This document shows positions 6,974 to 15,955 of a stretch of DNA of 36,019 nucleotides, piece after piece. The stretch is from Hyphomicrobiales bacterium. GTDB taxonomy: Bacteria; Pseudomonadota; Alphaproteobacteria; Rhizobiales; Beijerinckiaceae. The notes under the pieces were generated by a model. It saw nothing but the letters and a program-made list of their open reading frames with translations, had not been told where the DNA came from and searched no databases. The first letter of the stretch is position 1; every line of letters starts with the position of its first letter. A program made the position numbers and the translations under genes. The DNA is taken from the NCBI GenBank assembly GCA_027488155.1, contig JAIYCE010000040.1, positions 1-36,019 of the forward strand, in the 5' to 3' direction.

Positions 6974-9460
6974 TCAGCCCAGATGAAACAAGCTATAAAG
7001 CATCGCTGCCTTGGCCTCGCTCGAGGTTGCAATACCGACAAGTACATCTGCACGCGACATCTGATGCTGGTCGAGAGCCAGTGTCCATTGGCTTAGGCCC
7101 GGCATGTCGGGATTGCGGCCGAGAACCTTTTGGTAGAGCGAAGTAACAAGTTCGATGGAGGAAGCGGCTTGCCCGTGACGATTAACAAATTCATCCGAGG
7201 CAATGAAAGCTTCCGCTACAGCTAAAAACGCTCGGCCTTGCGTGAGCGCCTTCTCCCAAGATTGAAGGCCATTCCAGTCCGGCGTGCGGTCGAACGCTGC
7301 CTTGTAGAGAAGCGTGATTTCCTGTGTCGCTTGCGAGCTTGTCTGCAACAGCTTGCCATCCTTGAATTCAATTTCCTCAACATTCTTAATTACGAGCTTG
7401 CTGCTTGGGCCAACGAGCACGGTTTGGGTGATGCCATTCACCTTGCTTGTCGTAATGACATAATCCGAAAGCGCGCCATCGACCACTACTTGGTCATTGC
7501 CAAGCGCACCATCGATCACCCAGCTGCCTGACGACACGGTGATTTTGTTTGCGCTGCTGTTACCCTGTACAATGTTGCCAGCACCGAGCCCCGAAAGGAC
7601 AACGTCTTCAACAGCAGATGGCAGAAGTAGCGTGTCCAGAAAAGCGAAGTCGACTACATCTGTTTTTGCTGTCCCCGCATTGGTCAGCATAGTTCCCGGC
7701 GCGCTGACATTGATCCTTTGCCCGCCATCCGGTAATGGGCTTGTGGTGTATTGCGCCGCCTGCCCGTTCGTGCCGGTATAGCTAAACACAAAAGCTGCTG
7801 AAGCAGCCGATACATTACCTGCTGTATCGGTTTGGCGGACTTGAACGGAGTTTAGCCCCGGCGCCGCCTGAAAATGCTCAGACCATGTCGTGCCACCATC
7901 GATCGAATATGTGACGATGGCGCCCTTTTCGATGCCGCTCAATTTTAAGGCACCCACCGACGTTGTCGGTGGTCCGCCAACCGCACCACCGAGCGCATTG
8001 GTAAGCACGCCGGCGTTTAGCCCGACTTCCGGTGCGCCGGGCGCTTTTGTATCGAGAACAAAAGTCAGTGCCTTGCTGGCTTGCGATGCTTGGCCAATAT
8101 AATCGATCTGGCGAACATAAATCGTGTTCGTTCCCTCGCTTGCCTGCAGCGTTGCAGACCAGATAACGCCGTCCTTGGAATATTCTATTTTAGCTTGCGG
8201 CCACACACCCGAGACGTCAATTGCGCTCGTATTGGTGACGTGATCGCTTCCCGAATTGCCCGAATCTGTTTCCAGGGCAAGACCAGGCGGAGGCACCATG
8301 ATGTAGGGGAGATTGTCCGTCGTGACATTCAGCGTCAGCTGGCCAAGGGCCTGTCCCAAGACAAGATTGTTTGTACCGCCCGTTCCCAAGACCGACCGAT
8401 CGCGCAAATCCGGCAAGGCGAAGGTTGTCACACCGTCGCCGCCAAACCTGTTTCCCAAAAGACTGAACAAAGCATTATTGTTTTGGATGGACAATAACTG
8501 ACCATCGGCCCGCACCCATCCACTGGGTGGATTTGTGCCTGCATACATCATGATTTGGCCTAGCGTCGGTTCGCCGCTCTGAACTTGTCCCCAAATGCCA
8601 GTCGTATTGATGAAGAAATGCAAGGCAAGCGACGGTCCCATCGTCGAAACCGGCAGGAAGGCGCTAGAACCTGATTCAGTGCCGCTCGCGCTCGGGATCA
8701 GAGTGATGGTGTCGGACCCCATGATCTGACCGATCGAGAAATTCCCGCCCGTGCCGACCGGGATGCGGCCGGTCAGATTGGGAAGGGCGAATGTGTTCAC
8801 TCCATCACCGCCATAAGTCGTTCCCAACAGAGCATAGAGTTGCGGATAGGCGCTGATAGGAACCGTCTGTCCATTACATTGTAAAAAATTTGCGGGCACA
8901 AAATTTCCAGCAAACGGAACGACAACACCTATGGTACTATTCATCGGATTGTTTGGCTGAAAAGTGCCGTATGCCTGAATGAGATATTGAACGCTGGTCC
9001 CATATTGCTTGTTTGTGATCGGAAGAGATGAACCGCCAAGCGTATCTGGCAGATAAGCATAATCGATGATTTGCGTATTATTCGAATTGCCTGTGACCGT
9101 TCCGAGGGGTGCTGATGGCGATGCACCCTTGGTCAACCCTCCACTCAGCGATGGAACCTGAAAATTCTGCGGATAAGAGGTCGTTGAATTATTGTTGGGG
9201 CCAAAATATGGACCAATGACTGAATACAGGGCCGTGTTCTGCCACGATAATGGCAGGCTCGCACCATTAGCTGGCATTGCCATTTTCATCATATTGCTAA
9301 AGTCTGGATTGAACGCTGTTGTGACGATCATCCCCAGCGCCGTTCCGTCAATGCCATCGGTGAAACTGCCACCGTCGTCTCGTACCGGATAAAAACCATT
9401 AATCATAATCATCTGCGTCAACGCCAGCCCAGGCTGCGTTAAATTGACAGGAACGAACAT
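6974..9460 (-). CDS. mosaic protein: tail-collar modules, Ig-like repeats, DUF4214
   Basis: 828 residues. The N-terminal half holds phage tail-collar modules: two clear copies at about 178-250 (FLQCNGQTVPISAYPQLYAL, ALPNLTGRIPVGTG) and 298-365 (GWVRADGQLLSIQNNNALFS, ALPDLRDRSVLGTG), plus a degenerate one at about 10-110. Residues about 410-470 and 505-560 are two Ig-like repeats with the paired motif YSxDGxxW and xVRQxDxxG. About 590-700 is a beta-rich, hemolysin-like stretch, and 715-825 carries two DUF4214 repeats (YKAAFDRTPDWNG, YQKVLGRNPDMPG). There is no signal peptide, so type I secretion is likely if it leaves the cell. GAGGT precedes the ATG. Its GC looks higher than its neighbours, hinting at transfer. 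Likely a surface or secreted adhesin of the microcystin-dependent-protein kind and not a working phage tail, since no other tail genes are nearby. Confidence 0.8.
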   Translation of the reverse strand: MFVPVNLTQPGLALTQMIMINGFYPVRDDGGSFTDGIDGTALGMIVTTAFNPDFSNMMKMAMPANGASLPLSWQNTALYSVIGPYFGPNNNSTTSYPQNFQVPSLSGGLTKGASPSAPLGTVTGNSNNTQIIDYAYLPDTLGGSSLPITNKQYGTSVQYLIQAYGTFQPNNPMNSTIGVVVPFAGNFVPANFLQCNGQTVPISAYPQLYALLGTTYGGDGVNTFALPNLTGRIPVGTGGNFSIGQIMGSDTITLIPSASGTESGSSAFLPVSTMGPSLALHFFINTTGIWGQVQSGEPTLGQIMMYAGTNPPSGWVRADGQLLSIQNNNALFSLLGNRFGGDGVTTFALPDLRDRSVLGTGGTNNLVLGQALGQLTLNVTTDNLPYIMVPPPGLALETDSGNSGSDHVTNTSAIDVSGVWPQAKIEYSKDGVIWSATLQASEGTNTIYVRQIDYIGQASQASKALTFVLDTKAPGAPEVGLNAGVLTNALGGAVGGPPTTSVGALKLSGIEKGAIVTYSIDGGTTWSEHFQAAPGLNSVQVRQTDTAGNVSAASAAFVFSYTGTNGQAAQYTTSPLPDGGQRINVSAPGTMLTNAGTAKTDVVDFAFLDTLLLPSAVEDVVLSGLGAGNIVQGNSSANKITVSSGSWVIDGALGNDQVVVDGALSDYVITTSKVNGITQTVLVGPSSKLVIKNVEEIEFKDGKLLQTSSQATQEITLLYKAAFDRTPDWNGLQSWEKALTQGRAFLAVAEAFIASDEFVNRHGQAASSIELVTSLYQKVLGRNPDMPGLSQWTLALDQHQMSRADVLVGIATSSEAKAAMLYSLFHLG

Positions 9461-10156
9461 CTTGACCTCACAAATTGAATTGTCTTCATACTAATCGCCT
9501 AAACCATCTTTGCACGCGGTAAATATTAGAAAGACAAAAAATTTCATCCAATCGACAAGAATTGCATTTAATTTGAGTTTGAACGTAAAACTTACCCTAC
9601 GGTATGTGCGTCATAGGCTCATTTTATAGGCATTACTATGGTTGTGGAAACGCTCGAACGTTTTCAGTGTTCGAGCCTGCTCTTTTCCGTTCGCTCTATA
9701 CGACAAGGACTGTTTGAAGGATGATCTGTGATCTTTCGAAAGCGACACCTCCCAAACCGAGGTATTGAAAGCAGCGCTATGTTGATTTGCTACGCAAAAC
9801 CTTACTACACGATGACGCTTATACAATTGATGCAGGAAAAGCGTCTAGGTATTTTTGTGTCTGCAAGTTCATGGACCAAACGCGCGACCGCAAAAGCAAA
9901 AATATTCTTGCGTGTTCATTCTAGGCCTCATTGGGCTAGAAAACCTCTCGTTTCGCAACGGCTAGCTCTATACATATGATATTGATGGGGGATTGGTGCG
10001 CTGACGATAGGTAGGCTCTTAGAGCGTGGTGAAGACAGATAAAAAATTACGATTAATTATGGGTCTACTTTCATTAGCTTTTTTCAAAACGTGAAATATT
10101 ACATCACCTCAATCAATACAATAGCATATCGTTTCATGCGCCTTATTGCTAAAAAA
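9461..10156. other. long intergenic stretch; hairpin but no supported gene
   Basis: Two short open frames (minus 9611-9826, plus 9728-9979) lack ribosome binding sites and family resemblance and were not accepted. The notable element is a perfect 8-bp inverted repeat, GCTCGAAC (9652-9659) and GTTCGAGC (9669-9676), with a 9-nt loop. On the plus strand it is followed by CTGCTCTTTT, but no plus-strand gene ends here. Confidence 0.5.
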
Positions 10157-11509
10157 TTATTGACTATTTGCTCTTAAAGCGCTGACCAATCCGCCCGCTA
10201 AAGCCAAACCTGCGGCGAGTATAAGCCCAACTCTTGGCGCGTCATCAAAGGGAAGAATGCCGAATAGCAAACCCATGCCCACAGCACCACAAGCCTGACC
10301 GAGAAGGCGTGTTGTTGCCTGCATACCTCCAGCAGCACCAGCTCTCTCACGCGGTGATGAAAGAAGCATGTTGCGATTATTGGGCGTCTGGAAGAGGCCG
10401 AAGCCTGCACCTGCTATGATATTGAAAGCAATGAGAGGCCATGGATTGTTCTTCAGGGGCCAAAGTCCTGCACACAAAAGACCCAACGAAAAAATGATAC
10501 AACCAAAAAAACATAACTTCGCTGTGGATACAGAGTGAGACATCTTGGCTGCAAGGGGTGCAGCGAGTGCTACAGATAATGGCCATGGTGTCATCAAAAG
10601 CCCCACCATGAAGAGGTCAATTGATAATGTGCTCTGAAGATAGAATGGAAGTGCAATGTAACTTCCCGTCTGTGCGCTAAAACAACACAATGAAGCGATG
10701 ACGGATAGGCTGATCGGCCTTTTCCGCAGTAAATCGATTGGAAAGAGGGGTGTTTCAATCTCGATTTCACGTCTGATGAGTAGGAAGAGGCTCATCAAAC
10801 CAATTACAATTAAGAATAAAGCTAAAACAGGGCGCGTAACAAGAAAGCTTAGGCCGAAAACAAGTGGCGCAAAGAAGAAGGCATTAAGAGCAACGCTGAT
10901 TGCATCCAGTTTTCTTCTAACGGATATGCCTTGAGGCAGGATGCGTGAAATCCAATAGACCAAGAAGCCGATTGGAATGTTAGCCACAAAGAGCCAGTGC
11001 CAGCTTAGAAAAGATAAAATCAAAGATCCCAAAGCTGGACCTGCAGCCGAAGAGAGGGCAACAGCCATGGCATTCCATCCAAGAGCTGTTGCGAGCAGTG
11101 TGCCAGGATAGGTGAAGCGCAAAAGACCTGCCATAACCGCCATTATTGCGGCTCCACCTATACCCTGCACAAACCGTGCAAAGACAAGCCATGTCAATGA
11201 TGGCGCCACGATGCAAAGGCATGATGAGATGGTAAAGGCGATAACGCCAAAAGAAAATATACGCCTAAAGCCAACACTTTCACCAAGTGCTGCAAAGGGC
11301 AATAGAGCGATGACAAGGGCTATCTGGTAAGATGTTACGATGGACGTCGATGATGTCGGCGAAATCTCGAATTCATATGCTATTGTCGGAAGGGCGACGT
11401 TAACAATCGAACTATCGATGACAACAAGAGAAATTGCGGACAGTAAGGCAAAGCCTGCAAGGCGCCGCTCTCTTTCTGGTAAGCCATCTTCTGATTTGTG
11501 TTGTGACAT
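10157..11509 (-). CDS. MFS exporter, DHA2-type
   Basis: About 450 residues from the ATG at 11509 (a GTG at 11512 is in frame). It is hydrophobic throughout, with the DHA2 motif DSSIVNVALPTIAYEFE in TM1 (about residues 34-50), a motif A variant GESVGFRRIFSFG in the loop after TM2, and a motif-C-like GPALGSLIL in TM5. These identify drug/proton antiporters of the EmrB/QacA lineage, usually 14 membrane segments. Members expel lipophilic toxins, dyes or metabolites; the substrate here is unknown, and no EmrA-type adaptor is present. The start codon has no Shine-Dalgarno of its own but overlaps the stop of a 9-codon leader ORF (TGATG), suggesting translational coupling. It is otherwise monocistronic. 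Confidence 0.85.
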   Translation of the reverse strand: MSQHKSEDGLPERERRLAGFALLSAISLVVIDSSIVNVALPTIAYEFEISPTSSTSIVTSYQIALVIALLPFAALGESVGFRRIFSFGVIAFTISSCLCIVAPSLTWLVFARFVQGIGGAAIMAVMAGLLRFTYPGTLLATALGWNAMAVALSSAAGPALGSLILSFLSWHWLFVANIPIGFLVYWISRILPQGISVRRKLDAISVALNAFFFAPLVFGLSFLVTRPVLALFLIVIGLMSLFLLIRREIEIETPLFPIDLLRKRPISLSVIASLCCFSAQTGSYIALPFYLQSTLSIDLFMVGLLMTPWPLSVALAAPLAAKMSHSVSTAKLCFFGCIIFSLGLLCAGLWPLKNNPWPLIAFNIIAGAGFGLFQTPNNRNMLLSSPRERAGAAGGMQATTRLLGQACGAVGMGLLFGILPFDDAPRVGLILAAGLALAGGLVSALRANSQ

Positions 11510-11538
11510 CACAAGATACGTATATGTTTCTTTGTCAT
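11509..11538 (-). CDS. 9-residue leader peptide coupled to the MFS exporter
   Basis: ATG at 11538, sequence MTKKHIRIL, stop TGA at 11511-11509 sharing one base with the exporter's ATG. GAGG lies eight bases before its start, whereas the exporter's start has none. The arrangement fits a translated leader that delivers ribosomes to the exporter gene or senses a ribosome-targeting compound. The peptide itself matches no leader I know, so the call rests on layout only. Confidence 0.4.
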   Translation of the reverse strand: MTKKHIRIL

Positions 11539-11917
11539 GAGAGAAGCCTCATATACTAACAAGCAGAGTTTCTGCGGCAACAGATGCCACTTCACTTCAA
11601 ATGATCCCTCACTTTCAAGGCTCCGTAGAAAGAGGCCGTTCATGATCCGCCTCTTTAGTGATGGTCATAATTGGTATCAAGTGTAAGGTAACATAACCCA
11701 GCTTAAAAGGTTTTGTGAGGATTAAGCCTTCATCGTTCGAACCAGTATTACGAAGACGGGCAGTATTTGCGGGCCACAAGAAATTCATCATCAAACGTGC
11801 TTAAACGAATTTGATACGGAAAAATCATGCAATAAAAGCAAGGTCTTTCTTGTTGACCTTGCCTAATCATTTGAGGAAACCCGTGCTTAGAGATGAGTTC
11901 ATCTACTAGGACCTGAT
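11539..11917. other. intergenic between MFS gene and catabolic operon
   Basis: No gene seen. It holds a perfect 8-bp inverted repeat AAAGAGGC (11629-11636) and GCCTCTTT (11649-11656) with a 12-nt loop, about 90 bp upstream of the MFS leader ORF. It also holds the terminator of the minus-strand catabolic operon, listed separately. No convincing promoter with suitable spacing to the leader's ribosome binding site was found. Confidence 0.5.
11831..11864 (-). terminator. rho-independent terminator of the minus-strand catabolic operon
   Basis: On the minus strand GCAAGGTC and GACCTTGC form a perfect 8-bp stem with a 9-nt loop, directly followed by TTTTATT. It lies about 55 bp after the stop of the amidohydrolase gene at 11918, which is the last gene of the operon beginning at 19988. 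Confidence 0.75.
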
Positions 11918-13345
11918 CTATCCCCATACGCTATTTGGCACGTCGACCAATTGTTCGATGTTGGCCCTTCTCAGCATCTTACGGCATTCTTCATCGGCCT
12001 GCCGCAGGATCTCGCTTTCATTGACATGGACGGGAACGCGATTTCTCAGGGCTACAATGCCATCGACAATGACGGTATGGACGTCATTTCCGTTTGCGAA
12101 GCATACCGTCCGGAAAAGCGGCATGTTGGCAGGATAGAGATGGGGCCTATCGAGATCGACAAGCGTGATGTCAGCCTTTCGGCCCGGCGCAAGAATGCCG
12201 ATCTCGTTTTCAAGGCCCAAAGCCCTAGCTCCGTCGCGTGTACACATCTGTAGCGTGCGGCCAACGGGTAAAACAGATGCATCGCGGAAGTGGCGCCGAT
12301 GATAATGCATGGCCTGTTGCATGTGGCGTAACATATCGGCAGAGCGATCGGGCGCTGTTGCATCCGATCCAAGAGCCACGGTGACGCCAGCTTGCATTAG
12401 TTCGGGTGCTGGGCATCGCCCATAGACTGATGCGATGGCGCTTGGATTATGGGCAATCATTGTTCCTGTATCAGCGCAAATCTTGATTTCTTCTTCGCTG
12501 AGGTCTGTTGCGTGCGATAGAAGAGCGTTATTCCCCAAAACGCCAAGCTGATGGGCAAAGGCAACGCTGCCTCCTTGATGGCCGTCCTGTGTGAATATGA
12601 GCTCAGCATCCTTTGCTAATCCAGCCGTTTTGCGGGCTTGGTCCTTGGCCAAATCAAAGTCCGCGGCGGACAATTCTTTCACATGCTCGTCGCGCAGTGT
12701 TGGCGTGATGAGGGCAATATTGATGCGCTGACCATGTGTGCCATGCCAATTTTTGATGAGGGTTTGGCAGGTTTCGATTTGGCGTTCGAAGCTCACAGGA
12801 TAGGGATGCGCGATTTCTCCATCCCATCGTGCATAGGTGCGCGGGTGCGGGGGGCGCGTTGGTCCGATAGCAACAAGAGATCGTGTTCCAACGTCACGAA
12901 CGCCTTCACAATGCGCATCGCAATAGACGGGATCATCAGTGCGTAGAATTGTATCTCCGCCGCCCAAAAGAGAGACGCCAGCCGTCACGCCGAATTTCAG
13001 GCGTTCCAATGCCGCGAGACGCGCTTCTGCGTACCAGAATTCCGGTGTCGATGCCACGGTATAGGCTAGTTCGCATGCGCGGTACCAAGCATCCGTGTCG
13101 CCAGCACCAAGTGTCTTTATAAGGCCGTGCCCCGCATGGGCGTGGGCGTCGATGAGACCAGGAATGATCGCCATACCCCTCGCGTCAATGATCTCAGGTG
13201 CCTGATGGCGCGCTAGAATATCTTTGGCGGGCCCAATATCAACGATACGATCCTTGACGATGGCAATCGCTCCATCATCAATGACGGTTCTCTTGTCATC
13301 CATGGTGATGATATGGCCATGTGCGATGATGAGATCTGCCATCAT
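11918..13345 (-). CDS. ATZ/TRZ-type metal-dependent amidohydrolase
   Basis: 475 residues from the ATG at 13345, which has GAGGAG at good spacing; an in-frame TTG further up at 13369 has no such site. Amidohydrolase-superfamily landmarks are present in order: PGLIDAHAHAGHG (HxH metal site, about residue 70), the mid-chain FTQDGHQGG, LLSHATDLSEEEI (metal/catalytic His), and ALGSDATAPD (metal Asp). This is the chlorohydrolase/guanine-deaminase/ammeline-deaminase branch, which deaminates or dechlorinates N-heterocycles in the cytoplasm. Substrate cannot be told. It is the last gene of the GntR/flavin-reductase/Dpp operon, 7 bp after the fused ATPase, and so most likely processes the imported compound or a product of it. 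Confidence 0.85.
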   Translation of the reverse strand: MMADLIIAHGHIITMDDKRTVIDDGAIAIVKDRIVDIGPAKDILARHQAPEIIDARGMAIIPGLIDAHAHAGHGLIKTLGAGDTDAWYRACELAYTVASTPEFWYAEARLAALERLKFGVTAGVSLLGGGDTILRTDDPVYCDAHCEGVRDVGTRSLVAIGPTRPPHPRTYARWDGEIAHPYPVSFERQIETCQTLIKNWHGTHGQRINIALITPTLRDEHVKELSAADFDLAKDQARKTAGLAKDAELIFTQDGHQGGSVAFAHQLGVLGNNALLSHATDLSEEEIKICADTGTMIAHNPSAIASVYGRCPAPELMQAGVTVALGSDATAPDRSADMLRHMQQAMHYHRRHFRDASVLPVGRTLQMCTRDGARALGLENEIGILAPGRKADITLVDLDRPHLYPANMPLFRTVCFANGNDVHTVIVDGIVALRNRVPVHVNESEILRQADEECRKMLRRANIEQLVDVPNSVWG

Positions 13346-13352
13346 GTTCTCC

Positions 13353-15062
13353 TCAGGCCGATCGGCCAATCGTGTCGACCCTTGGAATGAGATCGATCAG
13401 GTTACGCGTGTAAGGATGTTCGGGTGCTGCAAAAAGCTCTTCTGCAGTCTTCATTTCAACGATTTGACCAGACTTCATCACGGCGACGCGATCGCACATC
13501 TGACGTATCACGGCCAGATCATGACTGACGAAGAGAATGGATAGGCCGGTCTGCTCTTGGAGATCTTTCAAGAGATTGAGGATCTGCGCTTGAACCGATA
13601 CGTCGAGAGAGGATGTCGGCTCATCGCAGATGAGCAATTCTGGTCTTGGGCCAAGAGCGCGTGCGATTGAAATCCTCTGCCTCTGTCCACCTGAAAAAGC
13701 AAAGGCATAGCGCTGAGCTGCTTCGCGCGGAAGGCCTACAGCCTCAAGGAGTGTCTCAACTTCTTGGATCGCCTGTTTCTGGTTCTCAACAACATCATGG
13801 TGCAGCAAGGGTTCCTGGATCATCCGACCAATCCTCAGGCGTGGATTGAGGGATGAATAGGGATCTTGAAATACCATCTGGAGCATACGCCCCATGTCAC
13901 GCGATTGAGGGGTATTCTCGCCGGCCACCTGATGGTCGTTGATTGTCACCGTTCCCGATGTGGGTTTGATCAAGCCAGCTATCACATTGGCCGTCGTTGT
14001 CTTGCCACATCCCGATTCGCCTACAAGCCCAAGTACTTCGCCTTTCTCAAGCTTGAAGGAAATGTCATCGACAGCACGGAAAATCTGAGGTTCACGAAAA
14101 AGACCGCCTGTCTGATACTCGACGACAAGTTGCTCGACATTGAGAAGTGGGCCTTTGCTAGTCGATGTCACTGACCGATAATTTTGTGCGATATATGAGC
14201 GCGATTGTGCTGCACCTGCGTTCTCATCGCTGAGAACGGCAAAGCGATCGAGTTTCTCAGCGAGGCGCGGAACGGCAGCAAGGAGTTGTTGTGAATAGGG
14301 TGCTTGTGGATTCTGCAGGACCTGAGCGACGTAACCCTGTTCAACGACCTCGCCCTGATACATGACGGTGACGCGATCGGCGATCTCGGCCACAACGCCC
14401 ATATTATGAGTCACCAAAAGAACGCCAAGGCCGCGTTCATCGGCAAGGTCACGTATCAGTTTTAAAATTTGGGCTTGGACCGATACGTCGAGGGCCGTTG
14501 TTGGTTCATCAGCAATCAGCAGTTGGGGGCCGCAAGATAAGGCAGCTGCGATTACGATGCGCTGCCTTTGTCCTCCAGAAAGCTGATGCGGATAGGCTTT
14601 GAGTTTTTGCTCAGGCTCTGGAATGCCAACGGCATGAAGAAGCTCAAGAGACTTTATGCGTGCTGCATCCCGATCAAGGCCAAGGTGAAAGCGCATTGCC
14701 TCGCCAAGCTGGCTCTCGATCGTAAAGAGGGGATTGAGGCTCGTCATAGGGTCTTGAAAAATGACGCCGATATCGCGACCGAGCGTGGCTCCCTTATCAC
14801 CCAGAACATGCCCGCCGACTTTGATCACACCTGCTTCGATAAAGCCGGGCTTTTCAAGTAATCCCGTAATGGCATTCCCGATCGTGGACTTGCCTGCACC
14901 TGATTCACCGACGATCGCATGAATTTCGCCGGGTTGAATTGTCAAAGATACGTTTTGTACGGCTCTGAAAGGAAGCTCATTCTCCCGCGGATAAACGATC
15001 GACAGGTTCTCGATAGAAAGTGAAGGTACCGCAATGCCCTTTTCATCTGTCGATTTTATCAT
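13353..15062 (-). CDS. fused double ATP-binding subunit of Dpp-type importer
   Basis: 569 residues with two full ABC ATPase domains in one chain. Domain 1: Walker A GESGAGKST (52-60), signature LSGGQ (161-165), Walker B LLIADEP (181-187). Domain 2: Walker A GESGCGKT (348-355), signature FSGGQ (456-460), Walker B LLICDEP (476-482). It corresponds to DppD plus DppF, as in GsiA-like glutathione/peptide importers. It drives uptake through the two permeases encoded directly upstream; its start overlaps the preceding stop by one base (TGATG). The linker (about 270-305) is polar. The usual four-Cys C-terminal region of DppD is not evident between the domains, which is a small difference from the separate ATPases in the second importer. 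Confidence 0.9.
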   Translation of the reverse strand: MIKSTDEKGIAVPSLSIENLSIVYPRENELPFRAVQNVSLTIQPGEIHAIVGESGAGKSTIGNAITGLLEKPGFIEAGVIKVGGHVLGDKGATLGRDIGVIFQDPMTSLNPLFTIESQLGEAMRFHLGLDRDAARIKSLELLHAVGIPEPEQKLKAYPHQLSGGQRQRIVIAAALSCGPQLLIADEPTTALDVSVQAQILKLIRDLADERGLGVLLVTHNMGVVAEIADRVTVMYQGEVVEQGYVAQVLQNPQAPYSQQLLAAVPRLAEKLDRFAVLSDENAGAAQSRSYIAQNYRSVTSTSKGPLLNVEQLVVEYQTGGLFREPQIFRAVDDISFKLEKGEVLGLVGESGCGKTTTANVIAGLIKPTSGTVTINDHQVAGENTPQSRDMGRMLQMVFQDPYSSLNPRLRIGRMIQEPLLHHDVVENQKQAIQEVETLLEAVGLPREAAQRYAFAFSGGQRQRISIARALGPRPELLICDEPTSSLDVSVQAQILNLLKDLQEQTGLSILFVSHDLAVIRQMCDRVAVMKSGQIVEMKTAEELFAAPEHPYTRNLIDLIPRVDTIGRSA

Positions 15063-15955
15063 CAGCGCTGCCCCCGTAATTTCGGGTTGAAACGATCACG
15101 CAACCAATCGCCGACAATGTTGACGGACAAGACAAGAATGACGAGCGTTCCTGCTGGGAAAAGCGCGATCCACCAAATCCCAGAAAACACGAATTCATTG
15201 CCGATACGGATTAGCGTTCCCAAAGATGGATAAGTGGGTGGCATGCCTACGCCCAGAAAGGACAAGGTCGCCTCTGTCAAGACAGCGCCCGCGAGATTGA
15301 TGGTTGCAATGACGAGGACAGGGCTCATGACATTGGGGAGAATATGCACCAGAAGAATACGCGTCTTGGGAAGGCCGATGACACGCACGGCCTTCACATA
15401 ATCTTTTTGTGCCTCAACCATGGTGGCTGCGCGCACAGTTCGTGCATATTGAACCCATTCATGAATGGCGATGGCACCGATCAGGATGATGGGTGCATAG
15501 GTGGGGCCCGAACCATCGGGAATGACGGCTCGTGCAATGCCTGCCACTAGAAGCGCCAAAAGAATGGTAGGAAAGCTCAGGATCACATCACCGACGCGCA
15601 TGATGAGGGCATCGATTTTTCCGCCGAAAAAGCCTGCAATCAAGCCAAGGACGATCCCTAAAGTGGCTGCAACAAAGACGGCGCCGCCCCCAATGAAAAT
15701 CGACACGCGTGCGCCGTAAAGAATGGCAGACAGAACATCACGGCCCTGATTATCCGTTCCAAGGAGGAAGCGCGGATCGCTACCTTCGCTCCAGAAGGGG
15801 GGAAGCTCAGAATCAGAAAGGCTGAAGCTCGCCAGATCGAGCGGGTTAGTGGGCGCGATAAGGGTAGCGAACAAGGCTGCCAAAATCATTACGCAAGCAA
15901 TCAAGCCTGCGATGCGGACGCTCAAAGGAATTTTTTTGAGACCTGACATCATCAC
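15062..15955 (-). CDS. DppC-type permease subunit
   Basis: 297 residues. An N-terminal membrane anchor, then GTDNQGRDVLSAILYGARVS, is typical of DppC/OppC proteins, followed by five more hydrophobic segments and the EAA loop (DYVKAVRVIGLPKTRILLVH) that docks on the ATPase. It forms the inner-membrane channel with the DppB-type subunit. The first possible start is GTG at 15955 (GTGA overlap with the previous stop); ATGs at 15952 and 15949 are alternatives with no ribosome binding site to decide between them. Confidence 0.9.
   Translation of the reverse strand: MMMSGLKKIPLSVRIAGLIACVMILAALFATLIAPTNPLDLASFSLSDSELPPFWSEGSDPRFLLGTDNQGRDVLSAILYGARVSIFIGGGAVFVAATLGIVLGLIAGFFGGKIDALIMRVGDVILSFPTILLALLVAGIARAVIPDGSGPTYAPIILIGAIAIHEWVQYARTVRAATMVEAQKDYVKAVRVIGLPKTRILLVHILPNVMSPVLVIATINLAGAVLTEATLSFLGVGMPPTYPSLGTLIRIGNEFVFSGIWWIALFPAGTLVILVLSVNIVGDWLRDRFNPKLRGQR

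Noticed and set aside
9611..9979. Two short open frames in the 9461-10156 gap
   Set aside because: No ribosome binding sites, no recognisable motifs, and they overlap on opposite strands.
11551..11580. Promoter TTGCCG-16-TAGTAT for the MFS gene
   Set aside because: The predicted start would fall after the leader's ribosome binding site, so it does not fit the leader ORF.
13346..13369. TTG start extending the ATZ/TRZ amidohydrolase by eight residues
   Set aside because: GAGGAG is correctly placed for the ATG at 13345, and the extension overlaps the ATPase gene.
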